DNA of 64,000 bases. Origin: FEN-1139 sp964396375. Its GTDB lineage: Bacteria > Myxococcota_A > Polyangia > Polyangiales > Polyangiaceae. Positions within the stretch are counted from its first letter, which is position 1; each line of letters opens with the position of its first letter. Positions 48,012 to 58,219 of this stretch are shown piece by piece. The stretch spans positions 3,567-67,566 of the forward strand of contig CAYNEY010000032.1 in assembly GCA_964396375.1 (NCBI GenBank). Reading direction: 5' to 3'. A program made the position numbers and the translations under genes. The notes beneath the pieces are model-generated. The model was not told where the DNA came from and searched no databases. It was given only the letters and a program-made list of their open reading frames with translations.

Positions 48012-51000
48012 TCAGGGATTCAGCGTGACCGTGGTCGGTTCCGTGCCGAGGGGGATCACCTGTGCCCCACGCTCCACGGTGAAGCTGGTGGTGGGCGTGA
48101 AGGGTCCCACACCCGCTGGGTTCGCCGGTTGCTCGATGCGCAGGCGCGCGTTTTCAGTGTGCGGCGTAGAAGGGGACAAGACCAGCGTTATCGCGTGTGT
48201 CGTGGGGGAGTAGCTGACTTCGGAGAAGGTGCCGGCCTCGAGGGTGAGATAGACACCGACCGGAGCAAGGTAGAGTCGCTGCCGGAAGGAATCGAGCACG
48301 CTCAGGTGGATCTGACCTGCTTGCTCGGTCACATTGCCGCCGAAGCCGAGCCAACCGAACTCGGGGTGCTCAACCAAGTATGCCCCAGTGTTGTAGGCAT
48401 GCCCGAAGAAGTTCAGGCCATAGTCGCCGGTGATCGGATCCCAACGCATGGTGTCCGGAAAGCTGTGGAAGGCCATGGATGGAAACCCGGCTTGGTCGAT
48501 GTTCGAGAGCGAGCCCATCATTCCCGCGTAGCCGATCCTGAGTAGATGAAAATCCTCGGGGCTATCACGGTACTCAGTGAGGATCGGGATAGCATTCAGG
48601 CTCGAACCGTAGTGATGGAGCATGCGCTCGATGCGGCCGATCTTGGCGCCGCCGTACACGAAGTCCCAGTAACGGCGGGCGCAGCCGTTGTAGCCCCAAT
48701 GGGGCACGGTCGGCATGTAGGCGAGGATGGCGTCCACACAGACCGCCGACTTTTCGTGCATGCCGAAGTGTCGGGTCCAGCCGTAGACCTCCTCCTGCCC
48801 GGTCGAGTCCCACGCCATCTCGCTGCCGAAAGGATAGGCCTCGGACGCCCAGCGGTCGGCTCGCGCGCGCATCCTAGTCTCGAGGTCACTGGCCTCTCCA
48901 CTCATCCCCTCGCGCTCGAGATCCTTCAAGATCTCGATGAACACCGTGCCATCCATCAGCCCTACATGGGCGTAGTCTGCGCCGATGGTGGTCATCGCCA
49001 CCACCGTTTGGTACGCCTGGTTCAGATACCAGTCCCAGGTGTGCGTGCTGACAAGCCCCGTGGTGTTGCGCGCCAACCGGTACATGGTCCAATAAAGAGC
49101 GGCCACGTGGGGATAGTTGTAGGAGCGCGGCGTTTGCAGGGTGTGGGCCTTGGTCCAGGCTCCCCAGTAGGACCAGTCGATGGACGGGTCATAGTAGTCG
49201 GCCCCAAGCTCGCCGGGCTCGTAGTAGAAGAGGGTGCGTTTCACTCCCCACTTCAGCTCTCCCTCGCTGTACTGGAGGTTGCCAAAGAGTGGGCCATCGA
49301 TGAACTCCTCATACTTCGCGACCTGCTCGGCGGTGGGTTGGCCGAGCTGCTTCATGATCCCGGCTAGCCACGTGGCTCCACCGTCGTCGCCAAGGCCCGC
49401 GACCCACGCCTGCTTGGTCTGGGTGACGATTTGGTTCAGTTCTCGGTCGTAGGTCATCACCGAGGGGCTGCGTCCGAAGGGATCCGCAGGGTCCACGAAC
49501 CAGGCATTGGTGGTGAGGAACTGTCCCAAGTCCCCGACCACCTCGCTTGCGGGCTTGGTCAGATAGTATTGAATGCTCTGCGTCTGGCCGTCTTCGTAGG
49601 TGAGAGTGACCTGGGACCGGCCCCAGCCGCTTCCGCTCACCGCGTACGACGTGAAGCCTCCCGGTGCGGTACCGCTTGGCGTCAAGGTGAGGGACCCCGC
49701 TGGTTCGACGGCAAGGTTCGCGATCGCGCTCGGGGCCTTGACCCATAGCTTACCTGTGATGTCTTGGGGCAGGATGTAGCCCGGCAGCCCCACCGCGACT
49801 GGGCGGTGGTTCTCGACCAAGGTGTCCTCGATGGTGCGGATCTGGTCGGCGAGGACGAACCGGACACCATAGGTACGGGACTCGCCCGGCGCCAGGCTGG
49901 CGCTGGTGGGCGGGTTCCAGGGATTCGCCCCTGCCCACTCGTTGTCGGCGTAGGCGCGGCTGTGCACCATCCACTCCAAAAAGCCCTCGAACGTGGTGCC
50001 CCGCGGGCTCAGCTCCTGGAACAGGGCGACCGGATCCTGAGAGTCCTCAGTCGGCGCATTCACGATCGGGTTGTAGGCTTCGAAGGGGGTGCCCGCCTCC
50101 GGCAACACGAGCAGCGCTGGGCCGCTCCCGTCCAGGCGTGTGACCTGTGCATAGCCTGCGTCGCCCCCAATGTAAGGATCGACGAAGGAGCAGCGCGCGT
50201 GAGCTTCCTCGAGGGAGCGATTGGTGATGATGTTGTTGAAGGCCATCGGAAGGCCGAGTGCCCCCACTTCCACCGTCGAGCTGCCCTGATTCGTGAGCTC
50301 GAAGCGCATCGCCAGCCTTCCGTTCACGTTCACGAAGGAGCGCCGCACGCTGAGCGGCACGCCCGGGAGTGCGGCGGCCAGATCGGCTTCGGCCAGCACG
50401 TCGCCCGCGGCGGCGCCAGCGGTCACGGCGTTTCGGTTCATCGCGGTGGTGACGTTGCGGTACTCCCCACCGTCACTGCGATAGCGCAAGGTGAGGTCGC
50501 CCAGGTAGAAGTACCCAGGACCATTCCGCTGGGCGCGCCGGTCACCGGGCACGAAGTCGAAGCCAACGTCGACTTTGGGATGAAGCCCGACCACAGTCTG
50601 TGAGTCGCGATCCAAACTCACGCACAGCTCGGCGGTTTCGATGCCCAGGGCGTCGCTCGCGGTGCTGCAGTTCGCCTCGATCCACGGGAGATCTGCCAGA
50701 CCACCCACCCCGCTGCCCCCGTTTCCGGTCATGCCGCCTGCGCCAGGAGCAGTGCTGCCGCCTGCGCCAGGAGCGGTGCTGCCGCCTGCGCCGGGAGCAG
50801 TGCTGCNNNNNNNNNNNNNNNNNNNNNNNNNNNNNNNNNNNNNNNNNNNNNNNNNNNNNNNNNNNNNNNNNNNNNNNNNNNNNNNNNNNNNNNNNNNNNN
50901 NNNNNNCCTGCGCCAGGAGCGGTGCTGCCGCCTGCGCCGGGAGCAGTGCTGCCGCCTGCGCTGGGAGCAGTGCTGCCACCTGCGCCGGGAGCAGTGCTGC

Positions 51001-51193
51001 CACCTGCGCCAGAGAGTCCGGTCGCCCCACCGAGCGAGGACGAGCTTCCGGAGAACCCCGTTCCAGCACCCCCTTGTGCGACTCCGCCCCCACCGGTGGT
51101 CGAAACCTCGGGACCGCTGTCGCTTCCGCCGCAGCCTGCGACGAAGGAGAGGGTGATGACAGGGAGGAGCGAGCAGTTTCGGGAGAGTTTCAT
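48012..51193 (-). CDS. Large secreted lipoprotein, DUF5695-like
   Basis: About 1,060 aa including the gap. It starts at MKLSRNCSLLPVITLSFVAG with lipobox VAGCGG. A Gly/Ser/Thr repeat stalk (GGSTAPGAGGSTAPSA) interrupted by 100 Ns leads into a catalytic-looking region: SLDRDSQTVVGLHPKVDVGF, FVPGDRRAQRNGPGYFYLGD, then several Trp-rich blocks (WDPITGDYGLNFFGHAYNTG, WGYNGCARRYWDFVYGGAKI). The first blocks match my memory of DUF5695 proteins, which have an (alpha/alpha)6 glycosidase-like fold. A carbohydrate-active role on the cell surface is plausible, but the substrate is unknown. Confidence 0.6.
50807..50906. other. Assembly gap (100 N) in lipoprotein repeat
   Basis: Flanked on both sides by the GGSTAPGA repeat, so this is an unresolved tandem repeat. 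Confidence 0.9.
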
Positions 51194-51360
51194 CATGGGG
51201 AGCGGGGCGGGGTCGGGGACGCCGCGCCGACCGCGCGGTACCGATTTCGAGGTTAGACGCTTCGTCCTCACCCGATCAGGCAGAAGGGAACGACTCCTTT
51301 TGCCCTTGCTGTGGTTCTGGCCCCTCCCCAAGCTGAGCTCCGAGCACTAGGCTCGCTACC

Positions 51361-52305
51361 ATGTCGAAGGAGGCGATCCGTTGCGAGTCCCTCACCAAAC
51401 GCTACAGCGACAAGCTTGCGGTCGACGCCCTCGATCTCGTCGTCCCACAAGGGATTTGTCAGGGGCTGCTCGGTCCGAATGGCGCGGGCAAGACCACCAC
51501 CGTGGAGATGATGGAGGGATTGAGCCAGCCGAGTCAAGGTCGGGTGATGTTGTTTGGTCAGGGCTGGGGGACCGGGGACGATCAGTCCTTGCGCCTCCGG
51601 ATCGGCGTGCAACTCCAGGAGACCGTGCTCGCGGACAAGCTCCACGTCGACGAGGTGATCCGCCTGTTTCGATCCTTTTATCCGAGCGGGCGTGATGTCG
51701 ACGAGATCCTCGATCTGCTTTCGCTCCGCTCCTGTCGACACCAGCAGTATTGCCGTCTCTCGGGGGGACAGAAGCAGCGGGTGGCGGTGGCTACTGCGCT
51801 GGTCGGAGAGCCTGAGCTCCTGTTCCTCGACGAACCCACCACCGGGCTGGATCCCCGCGCCCGCCAGGCGCTGTGGGATGTGGTGCGGGATTTCCGCGCG
51901 CGAGGAGGGACGGTGGTCCTTACCACCCACTACATGGAAGAGGCGGCGGCCCTGTGCGACGAAATCGCGATTCTGGACAGCGGACGGATCATCGCCGAAG
52001 GAAGCCCACGAGCTCTGGTCGAGCGGCTGGGTGACATCCAGGAGTTGAGCTTCGACCTCGAGCCGCCGCACCAGCTCCAGGCCCTTGCCTCGCCCGGAGT
52101 GAGGAAGCTGACGAACAGCGGCAACCACTACCGGCTGATCCTGGATCGGAGCCTCGGTACCTTGACTGAAGTGCTCACCGAGCTGCTCCATCGGGGTGTG
52201 GTGCCCGTTGGACTCGCCACCCACCAGCCAACGCTCGATGATGTCTTCCTCGAACTCACGGGCAAGCAACTCTGCGTCGAATCCGCACCAGACGAGGCAC
52301 CATGA
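51361..52305 (+). CDS. ABC transporter ATP-binding protein
   Basis: 314 aa. Walker A GPNGAGKTTTVEMMEGL, Q-loop QLQETVLADK, signature RLSGGQKQRVAVATAL, Walker B PELLFLDEPTTGLDPRARQA, switch His in VLTTHYMEEAAAL. The C-terminal 80 residues are the accessory domain typical of ABC-2 type drug, lipid or polysaccharide exporters. The stop overlaps the permease gene by 4 bases, forming a two-gene exporter. The substrate is unknown. Confidence 0.92.
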   Translation: MSKEAIRCESLTKRYSDKLAVDALDLVVPQGICQGLLGPNGAGKTTTVEMMEGLSQPSQGRVMLFGQGWGTGDDQSLRLRIGVQLQETVLADKLHVDEVIRLFRSFYPSGRDVDEILDLLSLRSCRHQQYCRLSGGQKQRVAVATALVGEPELLFLDEPTTGLDPRARQALWDVVRDFRARGGTVVLTTHYMEEAAALCDEIAILDSGRIIAEGSPRALVERLGDIQELSFDLEPPHQLQALASPGVRKLTNSGNHYRLILDRSLGTLTEVLTELLHRGVVPVGLATHQPTLDDVFLELTGKQLCVESAPDEAP

Positions 52306-53336
52306 AGCCGCGCTCGCCACTGTTCGAACTCACCTTCGCCCGTCTGCTCGAGTTTGCGCGTGAGCCGGGGATCGTGTTCTGGGTGTTCTTGTTCCCGCTG
52401 CTGATGGCCTTCGGGCTGGGGATTGCCTTTCGGAATCAGACGGTCGAGGCACCGCGCGTGGCGGTGGTTGGTGCCCCCGAAGCGCAGGAAACACGCGCTC
52501 TGAAGGAGAGCCGAAGGCTGAAAGTCGTGGCGCTGCCGGAGGATGCCGCGCGTCGAGAGCTTCTGCGTACCAAGGTAGATCTGGTGGTCTTGGTCGAGCC
52601 AGGTGCGCCACGTCTGCTGTTCGATCCGCGCTCCGGAAAGTCCGAGGTCGCGAAGCTTCTGGTGACCGAGGTGCTGGAAGAAGCAGCGGGAAGAAAGGAC
52701 TTGGTGAGGCCAAAGCACGAGGCTTCCGTGGTGCCCGGGGCGCGCTACATCGACTATCTCATTCCCGGCTTGATCGGGATGAACCTGATGGGGACCAGTC
52801 TCTGGGGCGTCGGCTACAACCTGGTTCTGGCGCGAAAACGCCGCCTGTTGCGCCGTTATGCGGTGACACCGATGCGACGCACCCACTTCCTGCTCTCCTA
52901 TTTCTTTGCGCGGAGCCTGTTTCTGTTCGCCGAGATCGGTGTTCTGCTGCTCTTCGGTTGGGCGCTGTTCGGGACTACCATCGTCGGCAGCCTCCTTGCG
53001 TATGCCTGGGTGGCGTTCCTGGGAGCGGCCTCCTTCGCGGGGATCAGTCTGATGATCGGCGCGCGGATCGAGAATACCGAGGTCGCGAATGGTTGGATGA
53101 ACCTGGTACAGCTTCCGATGTGGGTGCTGTCTGGCGTCTTCTTCTCCTACGAGCGCTTCCCCGAATGGATGTGGCCGCTGATCCGCGCTTTGCCGCTCAC
53201 TGCCATCAATGATGCGCTCCGAACCATCGGCAACGAGGGTGGCGGATTGCTTTCTTGTCGCGTCGAACTCCTGGTTTTACTGGTTTGGGGCGGCGTCGGA
53301 TTTTTGGTGGCCAAGCGAATGTTTCGCTGGCAGTGA
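52302..53336 (+). CDS. ABC-2 type transporter permease
   Basis: 344 aa. One N-terminal helix (VFWVFLFPLLMAFGLGIAF), a large extracytoplasmic loop of about 140 residues (RVAVVGAPEAQETRALKESR), then five helices, among them IDYLIPGLIGMNLMGTSLWG, FAEIGVLLLFGWALFG and VQLPMWVLSGVFFSYERFPE. The helix-loop-five-helices layout and the P-x-W-x-L-S-G-x-F-F motif mark ABC2_membrane_3 family permeases. Partner of the preceding ATPase. Confidence 0.9.
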   Translation: MKPRSPLFELTFARLLEFAREPGIVFWVFLFPLLMAFGLGIAFRNQTVEAPRVAVVGAPEAQETRALKESRRLKVVALPEDAARRELLRTKVDLVVLVEPGAPRLLFDPRSGKSEVAKLLVTEVLEEAAGRKDLVRPKHEASVVPGARYIDYLIPGLIGMNLMGTSLWGVGYNLVLARKRRLLRRYAVTPMRRTHFLLSYFFARSLFLFAEIGVLLLFGWALFGTTIVGSLLAYAWVAFLGAASFAGISLMIGARIENTEVANGWMNLVQLPMWVLSGVFFSYERFPEWMWPLIRALPLTAINDALRTIGNEGGGLLSCRVELLVLLVWGGVGFLVAKRMFRWQ

Positions 53337-53485
53337 CCGACCGTGCGAGGGGCCCCTCGAGGGCAGCACTGCAGTAAATCCCTGGGTTTTCTGGGCTCTG
53401 TGCCAGTTCTGGCTAGGCGAGAAGCAAAGCTCGGAGCATGATGCTGCCATGTCGCGTGCCCGGTCACAGCAGCATCTGGTGAGGA

Positions 53486-55261
53486 GTGAGGGCTGTGACG
53501 CGTAGTCCGAGCGAGCCTCTTCGACTCGGTGGACGGTCGACAGCGAGGCGGTGGTGGCAAGCGCCTCGCTACGTCGACGAGGAACTCGATCGCGCGGGGC
53601 GGGTCGTTCATGCCTTGGGGCTGGGGATCGCGATCATCTCGGTTCCGATCCTTTTGCATCAGCTCCTGCTCGGAAATTGGGCGGCGATCGCGGTGCTGCT
53701 GTTCGAAGACTTGATGGTGGGCGTCTCACTGGTTCTGAACCGCCGGTCGTCACCGCGGACCGCCGCGCGCCTGCTTGGGGTAAGCTCGCTTGCATTTGCG
53801 GCCAGCCTTCAGTTCGTGAGTCCGCACGGGGTACATGACGTGGTGACCATGGTGTACCCGGCGGTGATCGTGCTGGCTGGTGCGCTCCTCGACACGCGTG
53901 GGTTCGTTGGCATGACTCTGCTTGCCATGGGCACGCTCGCCGTGCAGTACGCTCTCGAGGTGGGAGGGTGGATCGAAAAGCCCCTCAGTCGTTTCGCGGA
54001 GTGGCGCTTTTTGTTGGACATGGAGGTGATTCTCGCCATCAGCGCGCTTACGACTCACCTCCTCATCCGTTCGCTCCGGGAGAGTATTGCGCGCACCAAG
54101 CGGCGGGTCGCGGCGCTCGCGGAGAGTGAGGCCCTCTACCGTACCTTGTTCGAATCGGCGACCGAGGCGGTGATGGTGGCCGACCTCGCCGACGGCCGTT
54201 TGGTGGACGTCAATCAGCGGGCGGTTCTGCTGTTCGGCATTCCCGAGAGTGAGCTACTGAAACGAAGCTGGACCAGCTTGGCCGGTGAAGCAGAGGCGGC
54301 GGAGCGCTTGCTCAGGGAACTCCGGGAGAGCCCGGGGCAGAGCCCGGCGCCGGTCGAGTGGCGTGTCCGGTGCGGCGACGAAACGGAGCTTTGGATCGAT
54401 GGGGTGGGTCGTCGCGTGCTGCTCGATGGGGTGGAGCGTGCGCTGTTTTCGCTCCGCGACGTCACGGAGAAGCGCCGCGCCGCTGCAAAGAGCGCGCGGC
54501 TCTCGGCGGTCCTCGGGCAGGCCGAGAACCTTGCCAGCTTGGGACGCCTAGCGGGGGGCGTAGCCCATGATTTCAACAACCTGCTCATGTGCATGGGGGG
54601 CAATGCGGACGTGGCGAGGCTCCGTTCTCCTGACCTGCCTCAGGTTGTTCCCTATTTGGAAGAGATCGGTCAGGCCGTTCGGCGCGCCAGTGAGCTGACC
54701 GAGCGCCTCTTGGCCCTCTCACGCAGGCAGCGTATCGAGCCAAGGGTGGTGGATGTCCGGCAGTTCCTCGAATCCTCGAAAAGGATCCTCACCCGGTTGC
54801 TCGGCGAAACCTTCGAGCTCTCCTGCACGGTGGCCGACGATACACGACCTCTGTTCGTCGATCCGCAGCAGCTCGAGCAGATGATCATGAACTTGGTGGT
54901 CAACGCCCGCGACGCGACCAAAAATCAGGCGGGGAGCATTCGCCTGGAGGCCGCCAATGTCGAGGGACCGGGCGGTGTGGCTGACCTCTGGGTACGGCTG
55001 AGGGTGGTCGATGGGGGCTCAGGCATTGCCCCTGAGCTGCTCCCGAGGATCTTCGATCCGTTCTTCACCACCAAGCCTGTCGGCACCGGCACTGGCCTCG
55101 GCCTGTCGATGGTGTTGGGTGCAGCGGAGCAGAACGGCGGGAGGGTGGAGGTATCGTCGAGCCTCGGAGTTGGGACCTCGGTGGATATCTTGTTGCCGGC
55201 ATGGGTCCCTGAGTCTGCCGTCGCGGTCAAGGGGAGCGTGTGCGCCGACTCTCATCCTTGA
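53486..55261 (+). CDS. PAS-domain sensor histidine kinase
   Basis: 591 aa from GTG 53486. N-terminal membrane part with about five helices (GLGIAIISVPILLHQLLLG, AIAVLLFEDLMVGVSLVLN, VVTMVYPAVIVLAGALLD, LLDMEVILAISALTTHLLI). PAS domain LYRTLFESATEAVMVADLAD. HisKA with phospho-acceptor GGVAHDFNNLLMCMGGNADV. HATPase N-box NLVVNARDATKN, G1 VVDGGSGIAPELLPRIFDPF and G2 GTGTGLGLSMVLGAAEQNGG. It has no receiver domain and no adjacent regulator, so its partner is encoded elsewhere. The G-V-A-H-D-F-N-N form is typical of hybrid-like kinases of myxobacteria. Confidence 0.88.
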   Translation: MRAVTRSPSEPLRLGGRSTARRWWQAPRYVDEELDRAGRVVHALGLGIAIISVPILLHQLLLGNWAAIAVLLFEDLMVGVSLVLNRRSSPRTAARLLGVSSLAFAASLQFVSPHGVHDVVTMVYPAVIVLAGALLDTRGFVGMTLLAMGTLAVQYALEVGGWIEKPLSRFAEWRFLLDMEVILAISALTTHLLIRSLRESIARTKRRVAALAESEALYRTLFESATEAVMVADLADGRLVDVNQRAVLLFGIPESELLKRSWTSLAGEAEAAERLLRELRESPGQSPAPVEWRVRCGDETELWIDGVGRRVLLDGVERALFSLRDVTEKRRAAAKSARLSAVLGQAENLASLGRLAGGVAHDFNNLLMCMGGNADVARLRSPDLPQVVPYLEEIGQAVRRASELTERLLALSRRQRIEPRVVDVRQFLESSKRILTRLLGETFELSCTVADDTRPLFVDPQQLEQMIMNLVVNARDATKNQAGSIRLEAANVEGPGGVADLWVRLRVVDGGSGIAPELLPRIFDPFFTTKPVGTGTGLGLSMVLGAAEQNGGRVEVSSSLGVGTSVDILLPAWVPESAVAVKGSVCADSHP

Positions 55262-55281
55262 AGGGGGTATTTTCGGCGCGC

Positions 55282-56709
55282 ATGCGCCGACCGCTCGGAG
55301 CATTCGTGCTGGTAGAGGCCGCGTATGTGCTGGTGGTCTCCGCGGGTCGGCTGCTTCGCTGGCCGAATCAAGGTGTTTACTACGCGGCGCTGGCCGAGGC
55401 TTTCGGGGCGGGCCAACTCCACCTGGCTTCGGCTCCGCATCCGGCGTTGCTGAAGGTGGCCGATCCCACCTCGCTCGCGCACGCGCAGTTCTGGGTGGGA
55501 GCGGTGGATACGAGTCTCTACCAAGGTCGACTCTACCTCTATTTCGGCCCGGTCCCGGGGCTCCTCCACCTGGTCATTCGCAGCCTATTCGAAACCAGCC
55601 GCTTCTACGGGGACACCCCGCTCACCTTCCTTTTTTGCACGATGGCTCTGATTGCCGAGCTGGTCTTGATCGAGCGCCTGGCGCGACGCTTCGCGCCGGA
55701 CCTCCCCGGGTCTCTGGTGCTGCTTTCGATGGTGGCGTTCGGACTCTCGGCGCCCAATCTGGTCGTGCTCGCCTCCGGTGGGACCTATCAAGCGGCCATC
55801 GCCGGGGGGCATGCCTTCTTGATGATGGGATGCGTGGTGGGCTACGACACCACCCTGCGCACTTCTTCGCGTGGCATAGGGCGAGGGCTCTTCCTCGCTG
55901 GCGCCGCTTTCGCCTTGGCGCTCGGTTGTCGGATCTCTCTTGCGCCCGCCATCGCCCTTCTGACCGTGGTTTTGCTGCATCAATGCGGTGCGTTTCTCTC
56001 GTTCGGCGTCTTGGTACGACGCTCGGTTGCGCTTGGGGTTCCCCTCGGGCTGGGGCTCGGTGCGCTTCTGCTCTACAACCACCTGCGCTTCGACGCCTGG
56101 TTCGACTTTGGGATGCGCCACCAGCTGACATCCTTGCCCTTCCGGTTCTCCCTCGACCATCTGCTCCCGAACCTCCACGCCTACTTCACGCGATTGCCCC
56201 GGATCTCTTGTGGCTTCCCCTATCTCTCTCCGACCCTTCAGCACGGAAATGGCGCGCTCTCTCGCTGGCTCCCGGATCCCCCCACCTACGTGGTCCTCGA
56301 ACCCACCGTGGGCCTGCTGATCCTTGCGCCTGGTCTCTTGCTCGCGGCCGCTTGCCTCGGACTTGCTACCCGCTCGGCACGGCACTTTGCGCTCCTCGCG
56401 CTCGGTACCTCTGGTCTGTGCGCGCTCGCCCCATTTGGTCTCTACCTTGCAACGTTCCGCTACACCCTCGACTTTGCCTTCGGTCTTCTGCTGGTCATGC
56501 TGGTCGGGTTGGGCGCGCTCCTCCGAGTGATGAGGCGGCACCAGGTCTTTTGGCTCCTTGCGTCCGGGGTGGTGGTGGTGTGCCTGTTGGTCACCGCCAC
56601 AACTGGGGTTCTGCTTGGCACCCAGGGCTACGGGACCCATTTCGCCACCCACAATCCCACGCTCTTTGCCAGGCTCGAGGCCACGCTGTCCCTATGCCGT
56701 GCCAGGTGA
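55282..56709 (+). CDS. Polytopic membrane protein, glycosyltransferase-like
   Basis: 475 aa from ATG 55282 (MRRPLGAFVLVEAAYVLVV), preferred to the in-frame ATG at 55240. About ten hydrophobic segments with a luminal-type loop after the first helix (GQLHLASAPHPALLKVADPT, VGAVDTSLYQGRLYLYFGPV). This layout resembles GT-C family mannosyltransferase-like proteins, but the catalytic D-x-D cannot be placed with confidence. It overlaps the kinase start region of no other gene. The function is left open. Confidence 0.6.
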   Translation: MRRPLGAFVLVEAAYVLVVSAGRLLRWPNQGVYYAALAEAFGAGQLHLASAPHPALLKVADPTSLAHAQFWVGAVDTSLYQGRLYLYFGPVPGLLHLVIRSLFETSRFYGDTPLTFLFCTMALIAELVLIERLARRFAPDLPGSLVLLSMVAFGLSAPNLVVLASGGTYQAAIAGGHAFLMMGCVVGYDTTLRTSSRGIGRGLFLAGAAFALALGCRISLAPAIALLTVVLLHQCGAFLSFGVLVRRSVALGVPLGLGLGALLLYNHLRFDAWFDFGMRHQLTSLPFRFSLDHLLPNLHAYFTRLPRISCGFPYLSPTLQHGNGALSRWLPDPPTYVVLEPTVGLLILAPGLLLAAACLGLATRSARHFALLALGTSGLCALAPFGLYLATFRYTLDFAFGLLLVMLVGLGALLRVMRRHQVFWLLASGVVVVCLLVTATTGVLLGTQGYGTHFATHNPTLFARLEATLSLCRAR

Positions 56710-56907
56710 TGCGCGTCCGACCTCTCGGGCCGTGGCGCCCAGCCGAGCCAAGCCCTCTTCTTTGGTCATGGTGCCCGCGGGGACGAGGGTGACGACACCG
56801 GCAATGCCCCCGACGAGGCTGATCGGGAGACGAATTCCCGTGGATGAGCGGCCTTGTAGGCTTACTGGCCGATCCTGGTGGCGACCTCGCCGGGAGGGGC
56901 GCTTGCA
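56692..56907 (-). pseudogene. Possible remnant of a regulator gene
   Basis: In the frame ending at 56692 the translation reads GRSSTGIRLPISLVGGIAGV, TLVPAGTMTKEEGLARLG and ATAREVGRA, a protein-like end with no start codon upstream before a stop at about 56908. The A-T-A-R-E end is reminiscent of IclR-type regulators, but this is weak. Its 3' end overlaps the membrane protein gene by 18 bases. Confidence 0.2.
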
Positions 56908-57016
56908 CTATCCCGACTTGACGTCGCGTTGCGACCGGATATCGTTCACCCAAGATGACCCCGCGAAAGACCATCACGGCGGGGTTGCATGATCGGGTGG
57001 CTGCTGGGAATCGCGA
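56710..57016. other. Intergenic region before RRM gene
   Basis: Apart from the weak minus-strand remnant at 56692-56907 I see no gene. The RRM gene promoter should lie at the right end, but no clear boxes are visible. Confidence 0.4.
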
Positions 57017-57944
57017 ATGACGACTGAGGATTCATGTAAGTTGTTCGTCGCGGGGCTTCCGGAGTCGATGACCGAGACGGCGCTCCGTCAGCTCTTCGAG
57101 GCTGCGGGGTGCACGGTCGTCGAGCTCAGTCTTCCGAGGGATCGCGCCACGGGGCGTCCTCGGGGCTTCGGATTTGTCACGCTCGAAACGGAAGAACAGG
57201 CTGAACGCGCGCGCTCGAAGCTGGATGGTTCACTCCAGTCCGGGCGCTCGATCTCGGTGCGGGCCTTTCAGGGCACTCAGGCGCGGCGTGAGCCGCGCGG
57301 CGATGCTCCGACCACACCCCCTGAGGATCGCACGCTCTACGTAGGGAACCTCTCTTACGAGGCGACCGTCGAGGAGCTCGAGCAGGTGCTGGTGGCGGCG
57401 GGGATCAGCCCCGTGCTCCGCGTCCACTTGCCAGTGGGTCCCGATGGGCGTCCACGCGGGTTCGGGTTCGTCACCCTGTCCAGCGCCGACATGGTGCAGC
57501 AAGCGGTGGGTCTGCTTCAGAATGCAGAGCTGCGCGGGCGGCGGGTGATGGTGAAGGTGGCGCATCCTCGTGGCTCGGGTCCCTCCGCGCCGCAGCGTGG
57601 TGGCTACGAGCCATCCCGTGGTCCCCCAGGTCCACCGCGGAGCTTCTCGGAGTCGGAACGTGGCGCGGAGGGTGCGGCCCCCCGTGTGTTTCGCACGCCC
57701 GAGTCCACGCCCGATTTCGAAGAGGAGGAAGAGGGTGGTGGTGGGGGTGGTGGGGGTAGTGGGGAGTCGGCCGGCGTGGCCCGTCCGCGCGCCNNNNNNN
57801 NNNNNNNNNNNNNNNAAACGCGGCGGCAAGGCGAGTAAGGTGGCTGGCAAGGGTCCAGGCAAGGGGGCAAGCAAGACCGAGGAGCGACGGAATCGCGGTG
57901 GGGGTTCCTCCTGGCAGCGCTGGGAAGACTGGGACGAGGACTGA
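57017..57944 (+). CDS. RNA-binding protein with two RRM domains
   Basis: About 308 aa. RRM 1: KLFVAGLPESMTETALRQLF (RNP2 LFVAGL) and PRGFGFVTLETEEQAERARS (RNP1 GFGFVTL). RRM 2: RTLYVGNLSYEATVEELEQV and PRGFGFVTLSSADMVQQAVG. An acidic then Gly-rich linker is followed by a 22-N gap (57794-57815), then a Lys/Gly-rich tail and a terminal WQRWEDWDED. The frame changes across the gap, so the true gap length differs from 22 by a number not divisible by 3; the natural stop is 57942-57944. Two-RRM proteins are unusual in bacteria, where single-RRM cold-shock proteins dominate. Confidence 0.85.
57794..57815. other. Assembly gap (22 N) in the RRM protein gene
   Basis: The downstream coding frame is shifted relative to the upstream one; the intact C-terminus ending WEDWDED is in the other frame. 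Confidence 0.85.
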
Positions 57945-58219
57945 CTCAGAAGGCAGGCCCTCCGTTCCGCCGGGGAGAAGATGCCCCGCCTGTCTTCTGG
58001 CGTGCCTTGCTGGATCTTTCCACGATTCAGCTGGTTTCTGGCCGGACGGTCTCTGCGGTCGGCCGTTTCGAAGCTGCATGGGATGTGCGTGGCCAATTGC
58101 GCGCCGTGGATCCCAAATGCTACGACACCGCTCCTCGGTTGGTCCCAAGGTCAGCCTCTCTGCCGGTAGGAGGGAGAGGTCTGACGGGGACACGACCCGT
58201 GACCTCTGCGTGAATCCTG

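Noticed and set aside
55011..56792. 593-aa open frame across the kinase end and membrane protein
   Set aside because: Arg/Pro/Ser-rich out-of-frame reading, with no domain; the in-frame genes on the same strand are better supported.
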